A stretch of DNA of 64,000 nucleotides from JAAYXS01 sp043820985 (GCA_043820985.1 JBDRDH010000070.1:17499-81498); one strand, 5' to 3'. Shown: positions 1-9,375, counted from the first letter of the stretch. Notes: a model not told the origin generated them from the sequence alone. Made by a program: numbers and translations.

Positions 1-1805
1 GAGTAACGCTGTTGCCGCATACGGGTTAGGCCCAGGCCACGCCACGCCAGGACCAGATCCGGCTGGGCGTCGAGCGCCTGTTGGAAATGCTGGGCCGCCT
101 CGTCCCACTGATTTTGCTGAAAGTACACCAGGCCCAGGTTGTAGTGTGCCAGGGGCTGACGCGGTTGCTCCTCGAGAACCAACTCGTACTGCGCGCGACC
201 TTCGTCAAGCTGGCCCTGCCCTACCAACAGCAATCCCAGGCTGATCCGGGCCGCCACGAATTTCGGATTCAAATCCAAAGCCTGACGATAACAGGCCTCC
301 GCTCCCGCCACATCTCCCCGCTTCTCCAATAACACACCTAATTCACGATGCGCCTTGAAGCGCCAGGGAGCATACTTTACTGCGGCGGCAAAATGCTCCT
401 CGGCTGCGGCGACATCTCCTTGCCGGGCCAGGATCAACCCAAGGTTGTAGTGCGGCACCGCGTCTTTGGAGTCGAGACTCAGCATATAGCGATACAGCGT
501 GACCGAATCCCGCCAATGCTCTAGATGAGTGCGTACGCCGCGCGCTTCCAACGCCGCCAGTAACAACAGCACCACCACCGTTACGCCGCGCCAGAAACCG
601 CGCCGATTAATCGTCGCACTGCGCTCCCACCACCAGCCCAACGCCGCCGCCAGAATCATCAAAAAGCCAAATGCCGGCAGATACGCGAATTTGTCAGCGG
701 CGATCACGTTTGTGAAGCCCACCAGCCCCAGCGTGGGAAATATCGCCACGAAGAAAAACAGCCAACCCACCGCTGGCACCCGTGTCCGGGGCCAGAACAC
801 CACCAGCGCTGGCAGCAGAATACCAGTTCCAATCACACCGGCTAGAAACATGGGATGTGATAAAGTCAGCGAACTTGGAAACGCATAATGCCCCGACACC
901 GCCACCGGCCAGAAGATCTTGTACAGGTAGAAGATCATATTGTGGCACAGCACCAGGGTAATGCGCGTCGTGGAATAATCCGTGGGAGCCGTGATTTGCG
1001 CGGTGCGGCTTTGTGATATCACCGTAATCGCAATGGCTACTCCCGCCATAGCCAGTAGCGGCAACTTTTCCAGCACAGCCCGCGCATTTAAGCGGCGCAA
1101 GGGCCAGTAATCCAGCAGCAGCAGCAACAACGGCAGTGGCGTCGCGGTCGGCTTGGCTAATAATGCCAGCAGAAATGTCACCAGCACGCCGCCATAGAGC
1201 CAGTAATTCCGCTTGCGCGTGTAGCCCACATAGCACAGCAGGCTCAGCAGCACGCCACAGCTCGCCAGCAGAGTCTTCCGCTCCGACACCCAGGCGACCG
1301 GCTCGACCGTCATGGGGTGCAAACCAAAGAGCAAGCCCACCAGGGCCGCCAGCCACATCCGCCGAAATAGCAGCCTCAGCAACACCACAACCAGGGCCGT
1401 GTTCAGGATATGCAGCATCAGACTGGTGCGATGAAACACGGCCAGTTTGTCGGGCCGACCGCCAAGGGCATAATCGACCATCAGGGATATCATGGATAAG
1501 GGTTGGTAATAGCCCCGTACCGTGGAGGGCTCCAGGACCTCGCTCAGGAAACGTTTTACCGAGTTCCAGCTCGGATTGCGCACCAGCGGGTTGTCGGTGA
1601 AATATTGATTGTCGTCGATCGAGAGCGCCTGTGCCGACAGCACCGGGTAATAAGTCACCAGGACCACCGTGCAAACGCCGAGCAATAATCCCACGGCTCC
1701 CCACCACTGCCTGGCGGATTTTCGAGCTGGTGTATCCAACGCTTTGGGGGCGGGGCGCGCGGTGTGTGTTGGTGATCGTTTATTACCCGACTTCCGCCTG
1801 GCCAT
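1..1805 (-). CDS. TMTC-like multi-pass membrane protein with C-terminal TPR repeats, partial
   Basis: Reading from ATG at 1805, one frame stays open to the left edge (601 codons, no stop), so the C-terminus is missing. A basic N-terminus precedes a hydrophobic half with roughly 8-10 membrane segments. It contains SIDDNQYFTDNP and GYYQPLSMISLMVDYALGG, the pattern I know from TMTC/PMT-related membrane proteins, where an early acidic pair sits in the first extracytoplasmic loop. From about residue 445 there are at least four TPR units (for example PHYNLGLILARQGD, AHYNLGLVYFQQNQWDEA). Such proteins are thought to transfer sugars, or to act as membrane scaffolds, on exported proteins. The exact donor and target cannot be read here. 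It is the last visible gene of a five-gene minus-strand run, 114 bp after the phosphatase gene. Assignment as a glycosyltransferase is by family resemblance only. Confidence 0.75.
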   Translation of the reverse strand, partial: MARRKSGNKRSPTHTARPAPKALDTPARKSARQWWGAVGLLLGVCTVVLVTYYPVLSAQALSIDDNQYFTDNPLVRNPSWNSVKRFLSEVLEPSTVRGYYQPLSMISLMVDYALGGRPDKLAVFHRTSLMLHILNTALVVVLLRLLFRRMWLAALVGLLFGLHPMTVEPVAWVSERKTLLASCGVLLSLLCYVGYTRKRNYWLYGGVLVTFLLALLAKPTATPLPLLLLLLDYWPLRRLNARAVLEKLPLLAMAGVAIAITVISQSRTAQITAPTDYSTTRITLVLCHNMIFYLYKIFWPVAVSGHYAFPSSLTLSHPMFLAGVIGTGILLPALVVFWPRTRVPAVGWLFFFVAIFPTLGLVGFTNVIAADKFAYLPAFGFLMILAAALGWWWERSATINRRGFWRGVTVVVLLLLAALEARGVRTHLEHWRDSVTLYRYMLSLDSKDAVPHYNLGLILARQGDVAAAEEHFAAAVKYAPWRFKAHRELGVLLEKRGDVAGAEACYRQALDLNPKFVAARISLGLLLVGQGQLDEGRAQYELVLEEQPRQPLAHYNLGLVYFQQNQWDEAAQHFQQALDAQPDLVLAWRGLGLTRMRQQRY

Positions 1806-1856
1806 GCATCCTCCCCGCCGAGTATTCGGCGGTTTCAAAAACGATCCATTGTCAGC

Positions 1857-1908
1857 GGGAGGGTGAGGCTCCTGCCGAGCCGCGGCACGCCGGGAGGCTC
1901 GCCCTCCC
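1857..1908. repeat. Palindromic interspersed repeat, GGGAGGGTGAGGCTCC family
   Basis: GGGAGGGTGAG (1857-1867) pairs with CTCGCCCTCCC (1898-1908), one wobble in 11 pairs, enclosing a GC-rich loop with GCCGAGCCGC. The left arm plus loop recurs, slightly diverged, at 31266-31292. It lies between two minus-strand genes and could fold in the transcript. I recall this family as frequent in planctomycete genomes. Confidence 0.75.
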
Positions 1909-1919
1909 GGGGTAATGGA

Positions 1920-4067
1920 CTATTGCTGAATCCGCTCTACTGGCTCCACAACCTTGATAACCACCAACGTGATATCATCAGTCTGTGCGAAAGTTCCCCG
2001 GAAAGCCGCCACCGCATCGGTAATGCCAGTGCTGATGTCGTGGGCTGATTCCGTTTGCTTCTGTCGGATAATCGCGTACATACGCTCTTTGCCAAACATG
2101 TCTCTGGCGTTATCGCGCGCTTCCCAGATACCATCGGTACCGATCACCAATATATCATTTGGAGCGATCGGCGCTGGACCATATTCTTTGTAGTGCCAGT
2201 CTGGGCTGATCCCCAACACGAGATCGTTACCCCCGAGTTCATCGAACGAGTCAGACGCCGTCCTATAGACAACGATCGGATCATGACCGGCGTTCGCCCA
2301 GCGCACGTTGCGCGCCTGGCCATCCACCAGCAGATAACACAGGGACATGAATTTGTCGGACGGCACATCAGCGGATAAGTGCCGATTGATGTGACTCAAC
2401 AGTTTACCCAGGTGCCCCAACTCGCCAGCCCGGCCGCGCAACAATGCTCTGGCTGTCGCCATCAACAAGGCCGCGGCGATGCCGTGACCGGTGACATCCC
2501 CCACCGCCACTCCCAGACAACACTTGTTCAACGCCGATAGTTCGACAAAGTCATAGTAGTCTCCGCCAGTCTCGTCACAGTAGATACTACACCCCGCGAT
2601 ATCCAGGCCCTCCACCTCCGGCGATTCCTCGGGCAGCAGGCTTTGCTGCACTTCCATCGCCAGGGTTAGTGACTGCTTGAGTCGCAGACTCTCGCGCAAC
2701 TGTGGCAGCATCTGGTTAACGGTGGTTCCGAGTTGCCCCAACTCATCCCGCGATGTGATATTGGTCGAGGTTTCCAGATCACCCGCCGCGATACGGCGTG
2801 CGGCCGCCGCCAGTTCCTGAATGGGCCGGGTAAATTGACGCGACACCAGCACGGACAAGACAAATACCACCAGAATGACGCCGGTGACCACGGCAATCAT
2901 CAAGGCCTGGTGAGCACTCATGCGCTGGTGAACTTGCGCCTCAGCGGCCTGCGCCCGCCACAGCACATCCTCACAGGGCACCACTACCAGCAGAGCCGAT
3001 CCGGCCCTTTCCAACGCGCTGTAAGCCCATAAGGTCTCGCGACCATTGTACGGCATGTAACGCACGCTGGAACGCTCATCGAGCAGATCGTCGAAAAACT
3101 CGTCAATCCGCTCGGCATCGGGTGACACCAGCTCCCGGATCTCGAGGGGCACTTCCCACTGCGTGCCGGTGGTGTAATCCTGGTGGGCCATGATGTGGAT
3201 CACGCGGCGGTTCTTCCGGTCATCGATACGTGGAATAACGATCATCGTTTCCGCGGTGCGCGCCCATTCCGCGGGCAATTCGACCGAACCCAGCAGGTCC
3301 GTGATACGAATATCAATACCAGTCACTCCCGCGAAGCTGCCATCCGGCCAGCGTACCGGCATGGAAGCATTCAGTATCACTTGTCGCGTCGGGGCATCGA
3401 CCGTGGGCGGATTCCAGGTCAGCGTACCATTCTCCATGGCATTCCGATACCACAGGCGCGCGCGCGGATCGTAGCCCGGCGGATAGTGTCCATGGCCCGG
3501 ATATGAGCAATGCACCCCACTGGTCAGTGTCGTGAATTGCCAGTGGATCAAATTCGCCTGGGACTCGTATATCAGGCGGTAAGTCGCCGGCATCACCGAC
3601 AGACGGACCAGTTCGTCGGCGACCGCCGCCCGCGCGACACCCGGCGCCAGGATGTAATTCTGATGCTCCAGGCTGATACGCATCGGTATCCGCGCGCCGT
3701 CAGCCGCGCTTCGCGCATGTTTATCTGAGGTGAGCAAGCCGGGCAGTTCGTCGTCAGACTCGAACTCCTCGACAAAATGAAGCTCGGCCGCGGCGGGAAC
3801 CGGAGCGGCGAGACAGCGCTCGACTTCCCGCGCCTGGATACGCAGATTGTGCTCCGTCAGAGCGCCGGCCCGCACCAGCAGCTTGCTTTGATCGTGTACG
3901 GTTTGCAACAGAATGCGTTGCGCATCGTCTTGTAACGAGGCGCGCACTTCGGCCGCCAGATCGTTACCCAGACTGCGACCGGCATCCTGCCCGATCCAGA
4001 TGGCAATCCCCAACGGCACCAGAGAAATGGTGAGCAGCAGAATCAGCAGTTTCCAGCGGATACGCAT
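1920..4067 (-). CDS. Membrane-bound RsbU/SpoIIE-type Ser/Thr protein phosphatase with dCache sensor and HAMP
   Basis: The 715-residue protein has an N-terminal membrane helix (about 7-26), an extracytoplasmic region with dCache features (DPRARLWYRNAM, then FAGVTGIDIRI), and a second helix around 384-410. A HAMP linker follows (SRQFTRPIQELAAAARRIAAG), then a C-terminal PP2C/SpoIIE phosphatase domain. The domain keeps the metal-binding acids: GGDYYDF, GDVTGHG and GTDGIWEARD. Proteins of this build sense a small ligand outside the cell and dephosphorylate an anti-sigma-factor antagonist. No antagonist or anti-sigma kinase gene lies nearby, so its target must be elsewhere. It follows nadC by 81 bp on the same strand. 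The SD before the ATG is weak. Confidence 0.9.
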   Translation of the reverse strand: MRIRWKLLILLLTISLVPLGIAIWIGQDAGRSLGNDLAAEVRASLQDDAQRILLQTVHDQSKLLVRAGALTEHNLRIQAREVERCLAAPVPAAAELHFVEEFESDDELPGLLTSDKHARSAADGARIPMRISLEHQNYILAPGVARAAVADELVRLSVMPATYRLIYESQANLIHWQFTTLTSGVHCSYPGHGHYPPGYDPRARLWYRNAMENGTLTWNPPTVDAPTRQVILNASMPVRWPDGSFAGVTGIDIRITDLLGSVELPAEWARTAETMIVIPRIDDRKNRRVIHIMAHQDYTTGTQWEVPLEIRELVSPDAERIDEFFDDLLDERSSVRYMPYNGRETLWAYSALERAGSALLVVVPCEDVLWRAQAAEAQVHQRMSAHQALMIAVVTGVILVVFVLSVLVSRQFTRPIQELAAAARRIAAGDLETSTNITSRDELGQLGTTVNQMLPQLRESLRLKQSLTLAMEVQQSLLPEESPEVEGLDIAGCSIYCDETGGDYYDFVELSALNKCCLGVAVGDVTGHGIAAALLMATARALLRGRAGELGHLGKLLSHINRHLSADVPSDKFMSLCYLLVDGQARNVRWANAGHDPIVVYRTASDSFDELGGNDLVLGISPDWHYKEYGPAPIAPNDILVIGTDGIWEARDNARDMFGKERMYAIIRQKQTESAHDISTGITDAVAAFRGTFAQTDDITLVVIKVVEPVERIQQ

Positions 4068-4147
4068 GGCAGCTACATGATACGTGTGGCGTAGATGGTT
4101 CTCTACACTGTTTCGTGCACAGATCTATAGATAGTCGCCTCGGCCGG

Positions 4148-5035
4148 CTATACATCCAGCGCCAGGTCCAGCACCGGGGCCGAGTGCGTCAGGGCACCCA
4201 CGGAGATGCGATCTATGCCGGTGGCGGCGATCTCCCGCACATCATCCAGCCCGACGCAACCGCTGGCTTCAAGCTCCAACCGACTACGGTTCAGGCTGTC
4301 ACGGTGAGCGACGGCGGCCCGCATATCCGCCAGCGAGAAGTTATCCAACAGGACAATATCAACACTCGCGACCTGACAGACCTCGTAAAATTGTGACAGG
4401 CTGTCAACTTCCACTTCGACAAACGCCGGTTGCGTGGGGCAGCACCGCAACCACTCGTCCAGGACCGTAGGCAGGTCCGACGAGGGAACGCCCGCCAGGT
4501 GGTTATCCTTGATCAGAATCGCATCATAAAGACCAAAGCGATGATTATGCCCACCCCCGGCGCGGACGGCGTACTTATCAAGTTGCCGCCAGCCCGGTAA
4601 GGTCTTGCGCGTATCCAGGATCTTCACCCGCGGATCAACCTGCCGCGCGGCATCGACGAATCGCCGTGTCAATGTCGCCACCCCACTCATGCGACCCAGG
4701 AAATTCAGCAGCGTACGCTCGACAGTCAGCAAGGCGGCGTGCGCTCCGTGAACGGTCGCGACGCAGGTATCCGCCGCGACAATATCACCATCGCGATATG
4801 CGCGTCCCTCAACCGCCAGCGGGCGGAATTCCAACGGCTGCCCCAGGCGATCAGAAAAAGTCTGGCAAATCAGCGGCGCCAACTCCATTCCACAGATCAC
4901 CCCACCCTGTCGGAGTACTAATCGACCGGCCGATTCCGATGTCCGCCCCAGCAGCGCCGATGTAATGTCACCATGCGCCCCGAGGTCCTCCTGACAGGCA
5001 GCTTTGACCAACTCTATAGTCTGAGCAGACCACAT
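4148..5035 (-). CDS. nadC: Nicotinate-nucleotide pyrophosphorylase (carboxylating)
   Basis: NadC (quinolinate phosphoribosyltransferase) converts quinolinate and PRPP to nicotinate mononucleotide in de novo NAD synthesis. The 295-residue length is normal. Family motifs are intact: LLNFLGRMSGVATLTRRF, the substrate-binding run KILDTRKTLPG, the AGGGHNHRFGLYDA loop and ILIKDNHL, then VEVEVDSL and VDIVLLDNF of the barrel. A GGAGA stretch sits just before the ATG. The neighbours (crotonase 47 bp upstream, phosphatase 81 bp downstream) are on the same strand but unrelated in pathway, and nadA and nadB are not in the window. Confidence 0.95.
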   Translation of the reverse strand: MWSAQTIELVKAACQEDLGAHGDITSALLGRTSESAGRLVLRQGGVICGMELAPLICQTFSDRLGQPLEFRPLAVEGRAYRDGDIVAADTCVATVHGAHAALLTVERTLLNFLGRMSGVATLTRRFVDAARQVDPRVKILDTRKTLPGWRQLDKYAVRAGGGHNHRFGLYDAILIKDNHLAGVPSSDLPTVLDEWLRCCPTQPAFVEVEVDSLSQFYEVCQVASVDIVLLDNFSLADMRAAVAHRDSLNRSRLELEASGCVGLDDVREIAATGIDRISVGALTHSAPVLDLALDV

Positions 5036-5081
5036 ATCTCCACACTACTCCTGTCGCCCGGCGGTTCCCGTTAACCGGCAA

Positions 5082-5891
5082 CTACTTACCGCTAAAGCGT
5101 GGTGGACGTTTCTCCAGGAATGCCCGCAAGCCCTCTTGATGGTCGGCCGTGGAGAGTGCGATTTCCTGAAGATCGGCCTCAAACTCCAATTGCTCTTTCA
5201 ATCCAACCAACTGGGCGTGATTGAGAGCCCGTTTGATCAGACTAATCGCTCGCGGCGGCGACGCAACCAGCCGGCGAGCCATTTGCCGCGTAACCTCCGG
5301 CAACTCCTCGTCGGCTACCACCTGGTTGAGCAGCCCCCATTGTAGTGCTTTTTCAGCCGAGACCGACTCGCCTAAAAAGCACATTTCCGCCGCGCGGGCA
5401 TAGCCTACTTGATGTATCAGCGCCGTGGTGGCTCCCATGTCCGGGACCAGCCCGACATGCACGAAGGCCACCACCAGCGACGCACTGCTGGCCGCGATGC
5501 GCATGTCGGCCGCCAGGGCCAGACTCACGCCCGCGCCGGCCGCCACACCATTGATCGCCGCCAGCACCGGCTTATCCATGGTACGCAGACGCACTATCAC
5601 CGGGTTGTAATACTGTCGCAATATCGTGGCTACGTCCGGGTCGGCGTCCGGTGTTCCGGCCGGGCGGGCCAGATCCTTGAGATCCTGCCCGGCGCAGAAA
5701 GCACGGCCATTGCCGGTCAGCACCACGCAGCGCACTTCGTCGGCTAGCTGAGCCCAGCTCAAGGCTTCGGTCAACTCCATACCCATAGTGACCGTCAGTG
5801 CGTTCAGCGCCGCCGGGCGGTTCAACGTGACGGTGAAGACGCCATCGGCGGCGGTGGTCTGGATCGTCTCAAATGATGTCGGCTCCGACAT
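5082..5891 (-). CDS. Enoyl-CoA hydratase/isomerase family protein (crotonase fold)
   Basis: The 269 residues form a single crotonase domain. Oxyanion-hole segments are visible: GRAFCAGQDLKDL and GVAAGAGVSLALAADMRIA. The stretch FVHVGLVPDMGATTALIHQVG follows. The usual hydratase acid pair is not convincing; an aspartate (PDMG) fills one acid position, which fits the PaaG-like isomerase branch better than a classical hydratase. It would act on CoA thioesters in the cytosol. No other beta-oxidation or phenylacetate genes are near, so the substrate is undetermined. A GGGG run precedes the ATG. It lies 41 bp downstream of the wecA-like gene. Confidence 0.9.
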   Translation of the reverse strand: MSEPTSFETIQTTAADGVFTVTLNRPAALNALTVTMGMELTEALSWAQLADEVRCVVLTGNGRAFCAGQDLKDLARPAGTPDADPDVATILRQYYNPVIVRLRTMDKPVLAAINGVAAGAGVSLALAADMRIAASSASLVVAFVHVGLVPDMGATTALIHQVGYARAAEMCFLGESVSAEKALQWGLLNQVVADEELPEVTRQMARRLVASPPRAISLIKRALNHAQLVGLKEQLEFEADLQEIALSTADHQEGLRAFLEKRPPRFSGK

Positions 5892-5931
5892 GCTGATACC
5901 CCATGCAATTCATCCACATCAGTGTTTGGTG

Positions 5932-7071
5932 CTACTGATCCTCGCTGGGAGGAGTTTTATCCGCTGGTGGCCGTTGCTCTTCCGGATGGGTCAGACCGGT
6001 GGCATAGGCCAGGGTCGCCATCAACAGGCAGATAATCAGGTACAGCGGGATGGCGTAGCGCGTGCGTATGACCGTCACCAGCAAACCAACTGCCACGAAA
6101 AATGTCGTCAACAGATAGGCGATGAAGACCGTCCGACGAACGGAAATACCGCGCTGCACGAGCTGATCGTAAAAATGGCTGCGATCGCCCTCGAAAATTG
6201 AACGCCCGCTGCGCCACCGACGAAACATGGCCAGGGCCGTATCAAACACCGGCAGCGCGAAGATCATCAGCGCTCCAATCACCCAGCGAAACACACCCCG
6301 CTCGGCGAAGAGCACGATTAACATGCCGCAGTTGTAACCCAGCAGCATGCTGCCCGCGTCACCCATGAAGATCCGCGCCGGATTGAAGTTCCACGGTAAA
6401 AAGCCAATCGCGGCGCCCAGCATGGCGATCGACAGGATCAGGCGCACCGGATCGCCCGCCGCGCTGAACTCCCACACCGCCAGGTGGCCCGCCAGCAGGA
6501 AGAAGCCCAGCGAGATGATGGCGGTAACCCCCGAGCACAGTCCATCCAGCCCGTCGATCATGTTCGCCGAGTTACACGCCCCCAGCACCAGGATTATGCT
6601 GATTAAAATCGAGGCGGGCACCGCCAGAATCGGGGGGATATGAATATTGAGTGGTGGCGGCGAAAAGAATGAGTCCACCAGGCTCCAGCCGGCCCCGGTC
6701 ACGATCAGAACCGTGGCAATGATGCCCGTGCCAATCAACAGGCGCAGCTTTGGCGATACACCCCGCACATCATCGATCAGGCCCAAAATCGAGATCGCCA
6801 CGCCGCCCAGCAGCACTGGCAGGAGAAAATGCCAGTCCACGGCCTGGTTGCTCAGCGCCAACACCAGAGCCACCATCCAAGCCAGGCAAATCGCCGTCCC
6901 GCCCAGATACGGCGTCGCCTTGCCATGCGGCTTGAGGAACGTGTCGGGATAATCCATCACGCCAAAGCGCTTCGCGACGCGCATCGCTAACGGAGTGGCG
7001 AACACGGCGACAACAAAAGCCGCCCACCCGTAGCTCTGATATTCCTGCACAACCTGCCAGAACACATCCAT
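5932..7071 (-). CDS. WecA/TagO-type undecaprenyl-phosphate sugar-1-phosphate transferase
   Basis: This is a polytopic membrane protein of 379 residues with about ten to eleven helices. Motifs of the MraY/WecA family are present: KPHGKATPYLGG, LIDDVRGVSPKLRL, CNSANMIDGLDGLCSGV (the catalytic DGLDG loop), and PARIFMGDAGSMLLGY, followed by a cytoplasmic loop (FRRWRSGRSIFEGDRSHFYDQLV) with the His-containing motif typical of WecA rather than MraY. It would load a GlcNAc- or similar sugar-1-phosphate onto undecaprenyl phosphate to start O-antigen, teichoic or exopolysaccharide synthesis. The frame is open upstream to 7206, but homologous sequence begins at MDVFWQ, so ATG 7071 is chosen. No other polysaccharide genes are adjacent. 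Confidence 0.92.
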   Translation of the reverse strand: MDVFWQVVQEYQSYGWAAFVVAVFATPLAMRVAKRFGVMDYPDTFLKPHGKATPYLGGTAICLAWMVALVLALSNQAVDWHFLLPVLLGGVAISILGLIDDVRGVSPKLRLLIGTGIIATVLIVTGAGWSLVDSFFSPPPLNIHIPPILAVPASILISIILVLGACNSANMIDGLDGLCSGVTAIISLGFFLLAGHLAVWEFSAAGDPVRLILSIAMLGAAIGFLPWNFNPARIFMGDAGSMLLGYNCGMLIVLFAERGVFRWVIGALMIFALPVFDTALAMFRRWRSGRSIFEGDRSHFYDQLVQRGISVRRTVFIAYLLTTFFVAVGLLVTVIRTRYAIPLYLIICLLMATLAYATGLTHPEEQRPPADKTPPSEDQ

Positions 7072-7855
7072 GACGCCGGTAATATAACACTCTTTGGGTT
7101 GTAATGAGAAATGCTCTCGTGAGTTAGAAAAGTGGCCCGCCACGGATGTGACGGGCCACCCGCCTATGCCCAGGTATTCGCCCTGTTCGCACGAGTTGCC
7201 GGCCATACTCTGCGAGCGGGTGCGCCTGAATGCTCGGTACCCACCACACTCCGGCGCTTCCTTCCCGGAAACCGCCAGAGCCCTCCTTCAACCCTCCTCA
7301 GAACAGGATTACCAAGTCAGGCGCGGGCACGGCGTAAACCTTCTTGACCATAACGTTGTTGTCGCGGCTCGGACAACTGGGGATGTCCGATGAATGCGCG
7401 GCACGTCACGCGCCAGACATCCACGGATAAGTCAGCAGCTCCCACACCAATGGCTGTCAAGCCACCTTACCCAGCAAAGCTCGATACTAGTTCACACGTA
7501 TCACTCCACTAAATGCACGTGAAACGTAAAAGTCAATCTATTCCCGGCAGACACCCCGATCAGCCAGCTTCCGGTAATATGTGGATTCGGTGATATCAGG
7601 GGGGCGCGATAAATTGTTAACCGGGTACCCGCAATCCCCTAATATGCTATTTCAGGACGGTCACCAGGACGCACGTCGCGCTTCCCGGGTACTTAATATC
7701 AGAGAATCCGGGCAGCTATATTGCACACAATACACACCAAGCCTCCTATGATCCTATGGAACCGTGCCACCCCAGAGCATTTCTCATTGATTTGAGTGCT
7801 GGCACGAGCAAAAATAGTAGTGGAACTGCAATCTGAGCCATCACGGAGTTTGGTG
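7072..7855. other. Long intergenic region between divergent genes, with one hairpin
   Basis: About 780 bases separate the wecA-like gene from the secreted Cys-rich protein. I find no convincing coding frame or tRNA. A perfect inverted repeat GTGGCCCG / CGGGCCAC (7132-7139 and 7152-7159, 12-base loop) lies about 60-90 bases upstream of the wecA-like start, in its probable leader. The part from 7400 to 7800 is AT-richer and probably holds both promoters, but no clean -35/-10 pair stands out. Confidence 0.5.
7132..7159 (-). promoter_or_regulatory. Leader hairpin upstream of wecA-like gene
   Basis: An 8-bp perfect stem (GTGGCCCG/CGGGCCAC) with a 12-base loop, 61-88 bases before the chosen ATG on the minus strand. 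There is no U-run, so it is not a classical terminator. It could be an RNA leader element or a protein-binding palindrome. Confidence 0.35.
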
Positions 7856-9337
7856 ATGAACAAGCAATGCGCTGGTAGGTGGATGGGTCTCGGTCTGTTA
7901 ATTATCACACTGACAACCTGGCCGGCAATCGCTGAAGAGATCGTTGTGCAAAACGACTCCATCCCCGACGCGGGCGGCGAAGTCGTTATCGTCGGCAATT
8001 TCATCCAGGGAGAAATGGCCGGTGCCCGCCTGACGTCGCCCTGCGATGGCACGCTGGTAGCCGTACAGATTTTGTGGCTGGAAGGCACCCCGGGCCATGG
8101 CCAGAGCCTCGAACAGGCTATCCGCGTCTACGATGGTGCCAGCTTCCCCGTTCCAGGACCGCAGTTGGAGATATTGGAAGGCCCGGTCATGACGCCGGGC
8201 TACTGGAACGAGTTCCGCTACCTGGACGAAGCCCAGACCCTCCCGTTGGAGGTATCGCTCTCTGCCGGCCAGAACTTCGTCGTGGCGCTTGAGTTCTACA
8301 ACCCGACTGACGTCGGCAACGGCGGCCCGAGTGTGGTCAGGGATGTTGATGGCTGCCAGAACGGTCGCAACGTGCTCTACGGCGACATCGGCATGGGTAT
8401 GCAGTGGTACAACTTCTGCCCGATTATCCTCTACGGTGACATCGCCATCCGCGCCATCATTGACTGCCCCGGAGCCACCGGCGCCTGCTGCTACAGCGAC
8501 GGCATCTGCGCCGACGACATCGAGGAAGATGACTGCATCGCCGAGTTCGGCGCCACCTGGCACGAGGGTCTGACCTGTGCCGAGATCACCTGCGAACCGC
8601 GCGGAGCCTGCTGCCGCATGGGCGGCTGTCTGCAACTGGTCGCTCCCGCGGACTGCGCCGCGATCGGCGGTACGTACGCCGGAGACGGTACCGACTGCAA
8701 CGACGACGTCTGCGTCGAAGGTGCCTGCTGCATTATCGAAACCGGCGAATGTATCGAGAACTTCGGCTTCGAGTGTGATGCCATCGGGGGGGTGTTCCAG
8801 GGTCCGGGCACGACCTGCACGCCCAATCCGTGTCCGCAACCCCCGGGCGCCTGTTGCTTCAACGAGTTCTGCCTCACCGATCAGACCGAGGCCGATTGCG
8901 TCGGTTCCGGCGGCGAGTGGGTCGGCCCCTGGACTGACTGCGGTCCGCCGAATCCCTGCATCGCAAGTACGGCGGTCTGCTGCCACGGCTACGTCTGCTA
9001 TGACGTCGACCCCGACGATCCGCAGGATCCGCACAACGAAACCCAGTGCCTCGCCGCCGGCGGCACGTATATCGCCGATGACACCTGTGCGACCAGCCCG
9101 TGCGACTGCGGCGGCACGGACTACCGCGGCGATTCCAACTGCCTCGCGGATGGACCGAATTCTTACGACATCGATCACTTTATTGAGGCGGTCGGCACCC
9201 CCGCCGCCTGGATCGTAAGCCACGCGTGTAATCTGTTCTGCGCGAACGACATCAACTGCGACGGCGAAGTGAACGCCTACGACATTGACTGGTTCATCAA
9301 CTGCGTCGGCACGGGCGCCTGCGCCCCATGCCCATAA
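7856..9337 (+). CDS. Secreted Cys-rich repeat protein with dockerin-like C-terminus
   Basis: The frame is open from 7796, but ATG 7856 has a GGAG eight bases upstream and starts a proper signal peptide (basic start, GLGLLIITLTTW core, cleavage near AIAEE), giving 493 residues. Residues about 25-200 form a beta-rich domain. Then come five diverged units of about 40 residues that each begin GACC or VCC and carry further spaced cysteines (GACCYSDGIC, GACCRMGGC, GACCIIETGEC, GACCFNEFC, VCCHGYVC). These are probably disulfide-linked. The tail carries two Asp/Asn-rich modules with YDID (NSYDIDHFIEAV, NAYDIDWFINCV), the same tail as on the giants at 48725 and 52285. It probably acts at the cell surface or outside. 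No enzymatic motif is recognised. Confidence 0.85.
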   Translation: MNKQCAGRWMGLGLLIITLTTWPAIAEEIVVQNDSIPDAGGEVVIVGNFIQGEMAGARLTSPCDGTLVAVQILWLEGTPGHGQSLEQAIRVYDGASFPVPGPQLEILEGPVMTPGYWNEFRYLDEAQTLPLEVSLSAGQNFVVALEFYNPTDVGNGGPSVVRDVDGCQNGRNVLYGDIGMGMQWYNFCPIILYGDIAIRAIIDCPGATGACCYSDGICADDIEEDDCIAEFGATWHEGLTCAEITCEPRGACCRMGGCLQLVAPADCAAIGGTYAGDGTDCNDDVCVEGACCIIETGECIENFGFECDAIGGVFQGPGTTCTPNPCPQPPGACCFNEFCLTDQTEADCVGSGGEWVGPWTDCGPPNPCIASTAVCCHGYVCYDVDPDDPQDPHNETQCLAAGGTYIADDTCATSPCDCGGTDYRGDSNCLADGPNSYDIDHFIEAVGTPAAWIVSHACNLFCANDINCDGEVNAYDIDWFINCVGTGACAPCP

Positions 9338-9351
9338 CCTAACCAACCCGG

Positions 9352-9373
9352 CGGCGCCCTATCGCGGGCGCCG
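9352..9373 (+). terminator. Hairpin downstream of the Cys-rich protein gene
   Basis: CGGCGCCC (9352-9359) and GGGCGCCG (9366-9373) form a perfect 8-bp stem with a 6-base loop, 14 bases after the stop codon. There is no T-run, so termination would be weak or factor-dependent. Confidence 0.5.
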
Positions 9374-9375
9374 TC

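Noticed and set aside
694..1707. 337-codon minus-strand frame
   Set aside because: It is out of frame with the membrane/TPR protein, whose frame gives coherent helices and TPR units; composition of the 337-codon frame is Gly/Ala/Arg-rich shadow.
7790..7820. Sigma54 promoter (TGGCACGAGC) before the Cys-rich gene
   Set aside because: The -24-like TGGCAC is present, but the -12 GC element at the required spacing is missing.
7898..9346. 482-codon minus-strand frame opposite the Cys-rich gene
   Set aside because: Val/Ala/Asp-rich antisense shadow; the plus strand has an SD, a signal peptide and repeats.
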